Shown here piece after piece: positions 12,969 through 18,406 of a stretch of 18,406 nucleotides of DNA. The first letter of the stretch is position 1; each line of letters opens with the position of its first letter. Both the position numbers and the translations under genes were made by a program. The stretch lies in NCBI GenBank assembly GCA_036397395.1, contig DASWIZ010000021.1, forward strand, positions 1-18,406, read 5' to 3'. The notes below the pieces were generated by a model. The model ran no database searches. It was not told where the DNA came from and saw only the letters and a program-made list of their open reading frames with translations. This DNA comes from DASRUP01 sp036397395. GTDB taxonomy: Bacteria > Patescibacteriota > Minisyncoccia > Minisyncoccales > UBA10102.

Positions 12969-13898
12969 CTATTGGCCGTTATTGGCACACTGGTTAAAAA
13001 CTTCCACTTGAACATTATACCCCTTAATAAGAGTTTGCGTTTCTGCCACGGTTTTGTTGTACTGCTCTACCAAACTATTAAACTGGTCCACTTTATCCTG
13101 GTACGCTTGCCCGCGCTTTGGCTGCGTGTTCTCGAGCTCTTCTTTTATAACATCCAGCAGTATCTGTAACTCGCGCAACTCAAGTTTTTTTATTTCTATT
13201 TCGTTTTTTACGCTTTCTGCTGGAACCGGGCACACAGAAAGCGCCACACCAAACGTTTGTACGGCCAGCCATACCTCCTGCCCTTCAAAATTTCCTTTTG
13301 CAACGGCAATGCCAATTTCCCGATACTTTTCGTTTAGTATGTTCGCCCGATGTCCGGGACTATCCATCCACGCTTGCACCAAAGCCTGTTCGTTTTGGTA
13401 ATTTCCCAAAGCCAGGTTTTCGCCTATAGCCAGGTATTCGTACCCAAATTCATCGGCCAAATCGCCCACTCCCTTGCCCGTGGGCGACTCGTGCGCAAAA
13501 TACTGCAAGTCAAACATATCCCGCGCTTTTGCCCGGGCTATGTGGTCCAATATGGCGTTTGCCGGCAGAGGCGGCAAACCGTTCTGCTGGCGTTGGGCGT
13601 TCGTAGCCACCTGCACCTGGATTTTGTCCAATGCGATAGCAGATGTGGCTTGCTGAAATACTTTTATGGGCGTGGGAGCCGCTACTTTTTTCTGTAGTTC
13701 CTGCACCGAAAAGTTTTCCCTTTCCTGATCCAACCGCTGTACCAAATGGTCAAGCACGCTGTCGCCCTCCCGGTCCTTTTCAAACGAAAAAGACGGAATC
13801 CGCAAAGATTCCGCGAAAGGAAATACGCCCAAAGACAGGTTAAGCAAAAACAGACTGACGGCAAAAACAATAATAAGAATTCCCAAAGCCACTCTCAT
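12969..13898 (-). CDS. Secreted or anchored CAP/SCP (YkwD-like) domain protein
   Basis: 309 residues. An N-terminal membrane anchor or signal (about 3-24) is followed by a linker and a CAP domain at about residues 90-220: NAQRQQNGLPPLPANAILDHIARAKARDM is the first helix region, then FAHESPTGKGVGDL, GENLALGNY and VQAWMDSPGHRANILNEKYREIGIAV. The C-terminal 80 residues are a coiled coil rich in Glu, Gln and Lys. CAP proteins are common extracellular bacterial proteins of mostly unknown activity, some linked to the cell wall. AGGA (13906-13909) lies 7 nt before the ATG, a good ribosome-binding site. It follows the Ig-like gene by 14 nt. Confidence 0.9.
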   Translation of the reverse strand: MRVALGILIIVFAVSLFLLNLSLGVFPFAESLRIPSFSFEKDREGDSVLDHLVQRLDQERENFSVQELQKKVAAPTPIKVFQQATSAIALDKIQVQVATNAQRQQNGLPPLPANAILDHIARAKARDMFDLQYFAHESPTGKGVGDLADEFGYEYLAIGENLALGNYQNEQALVQAWMDSPGHRANILNEKYREIGIAVAKGNFEGQEVWLAVQTFGVALSVCPVPAESVKNEIEIKKLELRELQILLDVIKEELENTQPKRGQAYQDKVDQFNSLVEQYNKTVAETQTLIKGYNVQVEVFNQCANNGQ

Positions 13899-13912
13899 AT
13901 CTTGTTCCTATT

Positions 13913-14545
13913 TTACTCTGCGCAGTCTTGGATTGCAAAAAACGCGTCTGAAGTATCCTGTATATCGGGCTGGGCGGCGCTTTGTACCGCAACCTTATAC
14001 GTGCCGGCTTTTGGCAACGCAATGTTTTTCGCGGAAACAGCCCCGGCGGCAGACGCCACCCCTAAATAATACGTTGCCTGCTCTCCCCGCAGTTCCACCG
14101 CAACCTGCCGGACGCCCTGGCTGCGCCATGAGATGTCGAACGTATCCCCCAGACAAAATGCTTCGCCCCCGTTGGGAGCCGCCACTTCAAGCAGGGGCTT
14201 TGCCGCCCGCGAGATGCTGGTCGTATTCCGCCGCACCACTTCGTTGGCGGCAACCCGCGCGTCCTGGTTACCGCTTTCCGGTTCTGTTGAAGGCAACGAG
14301 GACTCCAAATGCACGGTTTGCACGGCCTGGCCAATAGATCCTTTTAACTGCGATCCCTGCCACGCGTATATTCCGCCCCCGACAAAAAGCAGGGCAACCG
14401 CAAGCCCTACAAACAAAGTGCGCCTATCCACCCGACTCTTTCTCGTCCCATCCATGGGCTGCTTGGCTATGTGGGGTTTCCGATACCCCACATTCTCGGA
14501 AAGTTCCTCCTCGCCCTCACCCACCTGGGTTACGTCTATTATCAT
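13913..14545 (-). CDS. Single-pass membrane protein with Ig-like (Kre9/Knh1-type) domain
   Basis: 210 residues from the ATG at 14545. An acidic then basic cytoplasmic segment (1-42) precedes one membrane helix (about 43-62, TLFVGLAVALLFVGGGIYAW), a low-complexity linker and a C-terminal beta-sandwich. The domain begins LLEVAAPNGGEAFCLGDTFDISWRS, the motif of the Ser-Thr-rich/Kre9-Knh1 Ig-like family found on bacterial surfaces, and has two cysteines that could form a disulfide. An in-frame start at 14596 exists, but AAGGGGGT just before 14545 favours the shorter form. It starts a unit with the CAP protein. Confidence 0.78.
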   Translation of the reverse strand: MIIDVTQVGEGEEELSENVGYRKPHIAKQPMDGTRKSRVDRRTLFVGLAVALLFVGGGIYAWQGSQLKGSIGQAVQTVHLESSLPSTEPESGNQDARVAANEVVRRNTTSISRAAKPLLEVAAPNGGEAFCLGDTFDISWRSQGVRQVAVELRGEQATYYLGVASAAGAVSAKNIALPKAGTYKVAVQSAAQPDIQDTSDAFFAIQDCAE

Positions 14546-14547
14546 AT

Positions 14548-14555
14548 ACCCCCTT
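14548..14555 (-). promoter_or_regulatory. Ribosome-binding site of the Ig-like membrane protein gene
   Basis: AAGGGGGT on the minus strand, two bases before the ATG at 14545. It selects this start over the in-frame codon at 14596. Confidence 0.6.
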
Positions 14556-14597
14556 GTACTCCAAACCCCCCGCCTCCGCAACCCCGCCAAAAACAAC

Positions 14598-14620
14598 GGC
14601 GGAACGGTAGTACTACCGCC
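14598..14620 (-). terminator. Probable terminator after the toxin gene
   Basis: GGCGG (14598-14602) pairs with CCGCC (14616-14620), and on the minus strand GTTGTTTTT follows. The loop region contains CGGTAGTACTACCG (14605-14618), a perfect 14-bp palindrome that could form an alternative stem. A further CCGCC at 14584-14588 can also pair with GGCGG. Confidence 0.55.
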
Positions 14621-14630
14621 TCACCGTAAA

Positions 14631-14891
14631 CTACTCATACAAATTACTGTGAGTATCTATATCGATAAATACGACGGTTCTCGCATCTTGAAACACATAC
14701 AATGCGCGCCAGTCGCCAGTCACATTAATACTCCATTGACCGACACGATTACCGGTCAATGGATGGTTATTTAGAGTTGGATGAAATGGCTCTTCTTCGA
14801 AAAGACTTAGTTTCTCGTCAAAGCGACGCCGGATTTTCAGGGAAACCTTTTTATACCGTTTCTTAAACGAGCGATGAAACTCTATTCTCAT
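14631..14891 (-). CDS. RelE/YafQ-type toxin of a type II toxin-antitoxin pair
   Basis: 86 residues, the usual RelE-superfamily length. The sequence begins with RIEFHRSFKKRYKKVSLKIR, then HPLTGNRVGQWSINVTGDWRALYVF, and ends IDIDTHSNLYE. His81 near the C-terminus corresponds to the catalytic histidine of YafQ, and Arg62 lies in the conserved WRALY strand. YafQ-type toxins cleave mRNA on the ribosome. The ATG shares one base with the antitoxin stop (TAATG), the standard coupling of such modules. All expected residues are present, so it appears intact. Confidence 0.9.
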   Translation of the reverse strand: MRIEFHRSFKKRYKKVSLKIRRRFDEKLSLFEEEPFHPTLNNHPLTGNRVGQWSINVTGDWRALYVFQDARTVVFIDIDTHSNLYE

Positions 14892-15166
14892 TATGAATTA
14901 AGATAACGAATCGCTTCCTCGGCGTCCTCAAAAGGTCCAACAATATTTTTTCCGTCTCTTACATCTTGGTGTAGTCGATCCAAACGCTTTTGAACACTTG
15001 GTTTCAAGATTCCTTCAAGAGTAAAATGCACCTCTTTAGTGCGAATAAACTGACTTAAATACCCATTAATAATCGTAGAAAGAGGCATACCAAGCTCTTT
15101 TGCAACTTTTTGTGCCTTGGTTTTTACGACAGGATCTGCCTTGATGTTTATAATAGCTCTGGCCAT
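14891..15166 (-). CDS. RelB/DinJ-like ribbon-helix-helix antitoxin
   Basis: 91 residues. The N-terminus ARAIINIKADPVVKTKAQKVAKELGMPLSTIINGYLSQF is a ribbon-helix-helix DNA-binding domain: one strand, two helices and the G-x-P/S turn. The C-terminal part (about 50-91) is charged and should wrap the toxin. It lies immediately upstream of the RelE-like toxin gene. An inverted repeat between its -35 and -10 boxes is the likely operator for autorepression. Confidence 0.88.
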   Translation of the reverse strand: MARAIINIKADPVVKTKAQKVAKELGMPLSTIINGYLSQFIRTKEVHFTLEGILKPSVQKRLDRLHQDVRDGKNIVGPFEDAEEAIRYLNS

Positions 15167-15174
15167 ATACCTAA

Positions 15175-15204
15175 AGTATATACTACTGGTATATATACTG
15201 TCAA
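15175..15204 (-). promoter_or_regulatory. Toxin-antitoxin promoter with operator
   Basis: On the minus strand TTGACA (15199-15204), 18 bp, TATACT (15175-15180), then 8 nt to the ATG at 15166, so the leader is at most one or two bases. The spacer and -10 form an inverted repeat, AGTATATAC against GTATATATACT (15175-15199), suited to ribbon-helix-helix binding. The TGA stop of the ATP-grasp gene (15201-15203) lies inside the -35 hexamer. Confidence 0.72.
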
Positions 15205-16085
15205 GAATTTTTTATCAAAGCATTCACGATTTTGGAGAGGACGGGCGGGGGGAGGCCGTCGGGATTGGTTTCCTGGGTGGAAAGGTCTATGGGATGGTTA
15301 GCGTAGTCAACGACTAAATACCTATTTCCTTCGGCTATCATTATTTCGCAGCTAAACAAATCGAGTTTTGTGAGGTCTGCGATTTTTTGCACATATGAGA
15401 TGAGTTTTTTGGCGATTTGTTTTTCTTTCGGGGAATTTCCAAACTCCCGGTAAAAATGGTTTGCCGGGTCCCACCACAGGGGAATAATTTCCCCTGTGGC
15501 ATATATGGGCCTGAACCACGCCGTTTTCCCCGATATTGCAATAGGAACAACATATTCTTGCGCCAAACCTTTGTCCAGCGCCAACTCTGCTAAAAATTCC
15601 CGGATATCTTTTGCGTTTTTTGCCGCCAAACGCACCCCTTCTCCCGCTCCCCCGTGCGAAGGTTTAAGCACAAACGGCACGCCCAGTTTTTTTGGAATTT
15701 CCTCCAACTCTTTTTTGGGAGTTTTCGCGAAAAGCAAAATGGTTTTTGGCACGGGCAGGCCGTTTTGTTCGTACACCTCGTGCAATTTTGCTTTGCTGGA
15801 AGCCTGAATAACGGCCGCGGGGTCGTTTACCACTTTGGTACCTTGTGCTTTAAGTTTTTCTGCCATAAGAAAAAACGTGGCGTCGTCTAACGAGCCGCGG
15901 TCAAAAAACGTGCCGAAAGAAAGCTCGCCGTTTTCGATTTTGGCGAATACGTCCTCTACGTTTTCGTAGGTTATTTCAAACAAAGAAAGCCGCTTTGCTC
16001 GTGCGGCTTTCTTTACACTGGCGACAAATTGTTCTTCTACCGGATTAATCCACGCAATACCCAAATCGTATTTACCGGATTTCAT
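15201..16085 (-). CDS. ATP-grasp ligase (RimK / glutathione synthetase-like)
   Basis: 294 residues. The central ATP-grasp fold shows VVNDPAAVIQASSKAKLHEVYEQNGLPVPKT (entry region), FVLKPSHGGAGEGVRLA (glycine-rich ATP loop) and EIMIAEGNRYLVVDYANHPID (metal- and phosphate-binding C-terminal strand). Enzymes of this fold join a carboxylate to an amine or thiol using ATP. The acceptor is not readable. The N-terminal 80 residues form a separate pre-ATP-grasp domain. It overlaps the SIMPL gene by 14 nt, so it is coupled. The neighbours give no pathway. Confidence 0.8.
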   Translation of the reverse strand: MKSGKYDLGIAWINPVEEQFVASVKKAARAKRLSLFEITYENVEDVFAKIENGELSFGTFFDRGSLDDATFFLMAEKLKAQGTKVVNDPAAVIQASSKAKLHEVYEQNGLPVPKTILLFAKTPKKELEEIPKKLGVPFVLKPSHGGAGEGVRLAAKNAKDIREFLAELALDKGLAQEYVVPIAISGKTAWFRPIYATGEIIPLWWDPANHFYREFGNSPKEKQIAKKLISYVQKIADLTKLDLFSCEIMIAEGNRYLVVDYANHPIDLSTQETNPDGLPPPVLSKIVNALIKNS

Positions 16086-16857
16086 ACACCAAGGTTACGT
16101 TTACGGTAATGTCTTGGGAACCGGGCTCCACGCTGGGGGCCGGGGCCTGGGTCGGCGCCCCTACTGCGGATTCCGCGAACGCCCTATCGTACACCGGATA
16201 GTATGGAATGCCCGATTCCTGTATGGAAAGTAAGCGCCCCACGCGGAATCCACCGGCCTGCGCCACGGCTTTTGCTTTTTGCTTTGCTTTTTCTATTGCT
16301 TGCGCCCGGGCTTCGCTTTCTTTTTCGTCCCGGTCGTCTAGCATGAAGGAAAGCTGTGAAACCGTATTGGCGCCTTTATCTACCACTCCCGAAAGCATAC
16401 TCCCGGCCTTTGTTAAATCACGCACTTTTACCTGCACGGTCTGCGTAACGCTGTACCCTACAATCTCCACGGGAGGACAAGGTACCGCCTCCCCATTCAC
16501 AGGGCGCGGACAAGAATAATTTTGATAGCGCGGACTTATATTAAACCCCTGTGTTGTAATATCTTTTGCTTCCACCCCCTGCTCTTTTATATAATCGATA
16601 GCCTGATTTGTTTTTGTTATGTTTTCCGTTTGCAAACTTTCAAGATCGTTGCCGCCCTGCGTAAGCACGCTAAACGTAAACTGGGCAATGTCGGGAATTG
16701 CCACTTCTTTTCCTTCCGCAGACACCGCAAAACTCCGGAACGAAGAAGGTTCTATAGACTTTGAAAACGCGCCTACATACATCCATGAAACAATAATAAA
16801 CCCGATTACCCCAACCCCCACCATAACACCGATAAAATCTTTTATTTTAGGATTCAT
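16072..16857 (-). CDS. Membrane-anchored SIMPL-domain (DUF541) protein
   Basis: 261 residues. A membrane segment (about 9-30) precedes a SIMPL/DUF541 domain (about 42-260): VSAEGKEVAIPDIAQFTFSV, then NQAIDYIKEQGVEAKDITTQGFNISPRY, IVGYSVTQTVQVKVRDL and the KAKQKAKAVAQAGGFRVGRLLSIQES helix-strand. SIMPL proteins are periplasmic or surface proteins of unclear role, some linked to oxidative stress. Two cysteines flank a short insertion (YSCPRPVNGEAVPCPP) and could form a disulfide. The C-terminal 14 nt overlap the ATP-grasp gene. Confidence 0.9.
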   Translation of the reverse strand: MNPKIKDFIGVMVGVGVIGFIIVSWMYVGAFSKSIEPSSFRSFAVSAEGKEVAIPDIAQFTFSVLTQGGNDLESLQTENITKTNQAIDYIKEQGVEAKDITTQGFNISPRYQNYSCPRPVNGEAVPCPPVEIVGYSVTQTVQVKVRDLTKAGSMLSGVVDKGANTVSQLSFMLDDRDEKESEARAQAIEKAKQKAKAVAQAGGFRVGRLLSIQESGIPYYPVYDRAFAESAVGAPTQAPAPSVEPGSQDITVNVTLVYEIR

Positions 16858-16892
16858 AGTCTTTATATACCTTTATGTTATTTATTACCTTT

Positions 16893-16921
16893 ATTATACT
16901 CTATATCGTTTCCCCTGCAAA
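16893..16921 (-). promoter_or_regulatory. Possible promoter of the SIMPL gene
   Basis: On the minus strand TTTGCA (16916-16921), 17 bp, TATAAT (16893-16898). The transcript would have a leader of about 28-30 nt. The -10 box overlaps the end of the small upstream gene. Confidence 0.5.
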
Positions 16922-17098
16922 CCTGTGACAAGGTGAATGGATTTTTTTGGAGATTTCTTCTTGCTTGCCATTACCTCCAGTGTACCCCCACCGCTTTGTG
17001 TCGTGAGAATCTTTAGGCAAAACCGCAGATTGGTAGACAAAAACCAAACCGCCAATTACGATCATGCCTGCTGCGATTAGAATTCCCTTACGTATCAT
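16901..17098 (-). CDS. Small membrane protein, possible fragment
   Basis: 65 residues from the ATG at 17098 (a TTG at 17122 would add 8). One membrane helix (about 4-22, KGILIAAGMIVIGGLVFVY) and a short extracytoplasmic part with HDTKRWGYTGGNGK. WGYTG followed by GNG resembles the start of mature alpha-carbonic anhydrases, but nothing after it continues that family, so this may be a decayed remnant or chance. It lies 27 nt after the D-hydroxyacid dehydrogenase stop on the same strand. No good Shine-Dalgarno is seen. Confidence 0.4.
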   Translation of the reverse strand: MIRKGILIAAGMIVIGGLVFVYQSAVLPKDSHDTKRWGYTGGNGKQEEISKKIHSPCHRFAGETI

Positions 17099-17125
17099 AA
17101 ACCCGCATCTGAATATCGCCAATTG

Positions 17126-18148
17126 TCATATTGGTTGCGCAAGATTTTGCGGACTTCCCCGATGGAATGCCGCCAGGTTATCAATTGTTGTGTTTAAAAT
17201 TCTTTGCAGCGCGCCCCAGGTGTTAAACGCGTTATGGGGCGTTACAATAACGTTTGGCATGTCGATTAACACGTGATTGGCAAGCACGGTTTTTAGGTTG
17301 TGTTCTTCGGGACGGCCTTCCAAAAACAATTCCAGCTCGTCTTCAATGGCCGATTCTTCTTCGAGCACATCCAGCGCGGCTCCGGCCAAATGCCCGTCTT
17401 TGAGCGCGCGGATTAAGGCTTCCGTTTCCACAATCCCGCCGCGGCTGGTGTTTATTAGGTACGACCCGCGCTTCATGGAAGCAATATTTTTTGCGTTTAT
17501 TAAATGGTGGGTTGCTTTTACATACGGCACGTGCAGGGTAACAATATCGCTGTTGCCCAAAAGCTCGTCTTGGCCGAAATAGCGAAAACCCATTTGCTTG
17601 GCGTACTGCTCGTCCGCGCGCACGTCGCAAGCTACAATATTCATTTCAAACCCTTTGGCGATTTGTATAACATTCCTGCCGATTTTGCCCGTGCCTATCA
17701 CGCCAAGGGTTTTGCCTTTTAGGTCTATGCCGCGCAGTCCTTCTTTGGAAAAACTGCCGGTTTCCCGGATCTGGTCAAAACTCTGGTAAATTTTTCGCGT
17801 TAAGGCCAGAATCAAACCAAACGTGTATTCTGCCACCGTGTCTTCCCCATAGCCGGGCACGCTGGCCACTTGAATGCCGCGCTTTTTGCATTCTGTAATG
17901 TCGATATGGTCAAATCCGGTAGAACGCGTGGTAATAAATTTCAGGTTTTCAAAAGCGTCTAAAACTTTTTTATCGATTTTGGAATTAATAAACACGCATA
18001 CGGCCTCGGCCCCCGCGTCTTTTGGGATATGGTTTTTGTCTAAAGCCTCGTTAAAAAACACGGCGTCCGCCCCCAGCTTTTTGAACTCTTCGTGGTTTTT
18101 TATATACTCTTTTTCCCAATCCTCCAGTTTAAAAAACGCTATGTTCAT
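17126..18148 (-). CDS. D-isomer-specific 2-hydroxyacid dehydrogenase (D-lactate dehydrogenase-like)
   Basis: 340 residues. It interconverts 2-oxoacids and D-2-hydroxyacids with NAD(H). The NAD-binding motif GVIGTGKIGRNV starts at 149. Catalytic residues are Arg236 (NTSRGGIVE), Glu265 (LDVLEEES) and His305 (VTPHNAFNT). The substrate-side FITTRSTGFDHIDI and VPGYGEDTVAEYTFGL fit the LdhA/HicDH branch, so D-lactate formation during fermentation is the likeliest role. An insert rich in acidic residues (ESAIEDELELFLEGRPEEH) is typical of this branch. A weak -35/-10 pair lies directly upstream, and GGGAG precedes the ATG. Confidence 0.92.
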   Translation of the reverse strand: MNIAFFKLEDWEKEYIKNHEEFKKLGADAVFFNEALDKNHIPKDAGAEAVCVFINSKIDKKVLDAFENLKFITTRSTGFDHIDITECKKRGIQVASVPGYGEDTVAEYTFGLILALTRKIYQSFDQIRETGSFSKEGLRGIDLKGKTLGVIGTGKIGRNVIQIAKGFEMNIVACDVRADEQYAKQMGFRYFGQDELLGNSDIVTLHVPYVKATHHLINAKNIASMKRGSYLINTSRGGIVETEALIRALKDGHLAGAALDVLEEESAIEDELELFLEGRPEEHNLKTVLANHVLIDMPNVIVTPHNAFNTWGALQRILNTTIDNLAAFHRGSPQNLAQPI

Positions 18149-18156
18149 ATTCTCCC

Positions 18157-18185
18157 ACTATAACAATAAACTCTTCGCTCAACAA
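18157..18185 (-). promoter_or_regulatory. Possible promoter of the D-hydroxyacid dehydrogenase
   Basis: On the minus strand TTGTTG (18180-18185), 17 bp, TATAGT (18157-18162), then 8 nt (GGGAGAAT) to the ATG at 18148. The leader would be very short. The GGGAG could help only if transcription starts earlier than predicted. Confidence 0.45.
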
Positions 18186-18207
18186 ACTTCTTTTCTCGCT
18201 AAACAAA

Positions 18208-18245
18208 AAGTGAAAAACTTGTACGTATGTATCATTTTTTCACTT
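18208..18245 (-). terminator. Intrinsic terminator of the right-edge gene
   Basis: AAGTGAAAAA (18208-18217) pairs perfectly with TTTTTCACTT (18236-18245) around an 18-nt loop; on the minus strand TTTG follows. It lies 9 nt past the stop codon of the gene at the right edge. The stem is AT-rich, so efficiency is uncertain. Confidence 0.6.
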
Positions 18246-18253
18246 CCACTCTC

Positions 18254-18406
18254 TTATTCGTCGAGAAACCGAAACGTGGAGAGGATTTGGTTGAATAGTT
18301 CATCGTTATCGCATTCAGAAGCCGTAAGGCCTGCTTCGCTCCTTATAATCTCTATCACAGCATCTTTATGCTTGGCGTGATAAATACATACACCACTCAC
18401 TTGCGC
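18254..18406 (-). CDS. C-terminus of an unknown protein (partial)
   Basis: 50 codons plus stop are visible; the N-terminus lies beyond the window. The fragment ends DNDELFNQILSTFRFLDE. From memory, a closing FxQILSTFxFL/I is common at the end of small secreted or lipoprotein-like hypothetical proteins in Parcubacteria, but I cannot name the family. A plus-strand frame over the same bases is longer but lacks any recognisable feature, and the terminator position supports the minus strand. Confidence 0.6.
   Translation of the reverse strand, partial: AQVSGVCIYHAKHKDAVIEIIRSEAGLTASECDNDELFNQILSTFRFLDE

Noticed and set aside
14605..14618. CGGTAGTACTACCG palindrome as an operator
   Set aside because: It lies just past the toxin stop within a terminator-like hairpin and far from any promoter, so a role in termination is more likely.

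Overview
The window looks like chromosomal DNA of an uncultivated ultra-small bacterium of the Candidate Phyla Radiation (Patescibacteria), most likely a Parcubacteria-type lineage. This is inferred from gene content: a PaaX/Cas2-like protein with no CRISPR nearby, a short TruB without a C-terminal PUA domain, a sortase coupled to a DUF11-type surface protein, a bactofilin-like membrane protein, a YtxH-like protein, and very tight ATGA/TAATG gene overlaps. UAA, UAG and UGA are all used as stops, so the code is the standard bacterial one. I see no rRNA, tRNA or CRISPR array.

Layout, left to right. Almost everything is on the minus strand. (1) 1-3307: FAD-linked oxidase, then a TreT-like GT4 glycosyltransferase, then a membrane protein cut by the window edge, read as one operon. 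(2) 3398-4693 is the only plus-strand island: a PaaX/Cas2-like gene bracketed by two copies of a 38-bp palindrome, followed by truB. (3) 4720-8111: PQQ-type sugar dehydrogenase, prmC, xseA, xseB, coupled by overlaps. The dehydrogenase gene carries two unusual in-frame repeat insertions. It is preceded by a strong promoter and a compact structured leader ending in an intrinsic terminator, which is a candidate small RNA or attenuator. (4) 8397-9053: two small single-helix membrane proteins between two strong terminators. (5) 9123-14545: an envelope block of Ig-like membrane protein, CAP/SCP protein, bactofilin-like membrane protein, LOG-family enzyme, membrane FKBP, sortase and DUF11-like surface protein. 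(6) 14631-15166: a RelB/RelE-type toxin-antitoxin pair with its own promoter and operator. (7) 15201-18148: D-2-hydroxyacid dehydrogenase, a small membrane protein, a SIMPL-domain protein and an ATP-grasp ligase. (8) 18254-18406: the C-terminus of an unknown protein.

The most interesting signals are the palindrome-flanked PaaX/Cas2-like cassette, in which the palindrome contains the gene's own -35 box at one end and its stop codon at the other; a shared promoter geometry (-10 hexamer, exactly 6 nt, ATG) at three genes that predicts leaderless mRNAs; the structured leader upstream of the sugar dehydrogenase; and two repeat insertions inside that dehydrogenase gene. These rest on direct reading of the bases. 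Function and novelty are inference.
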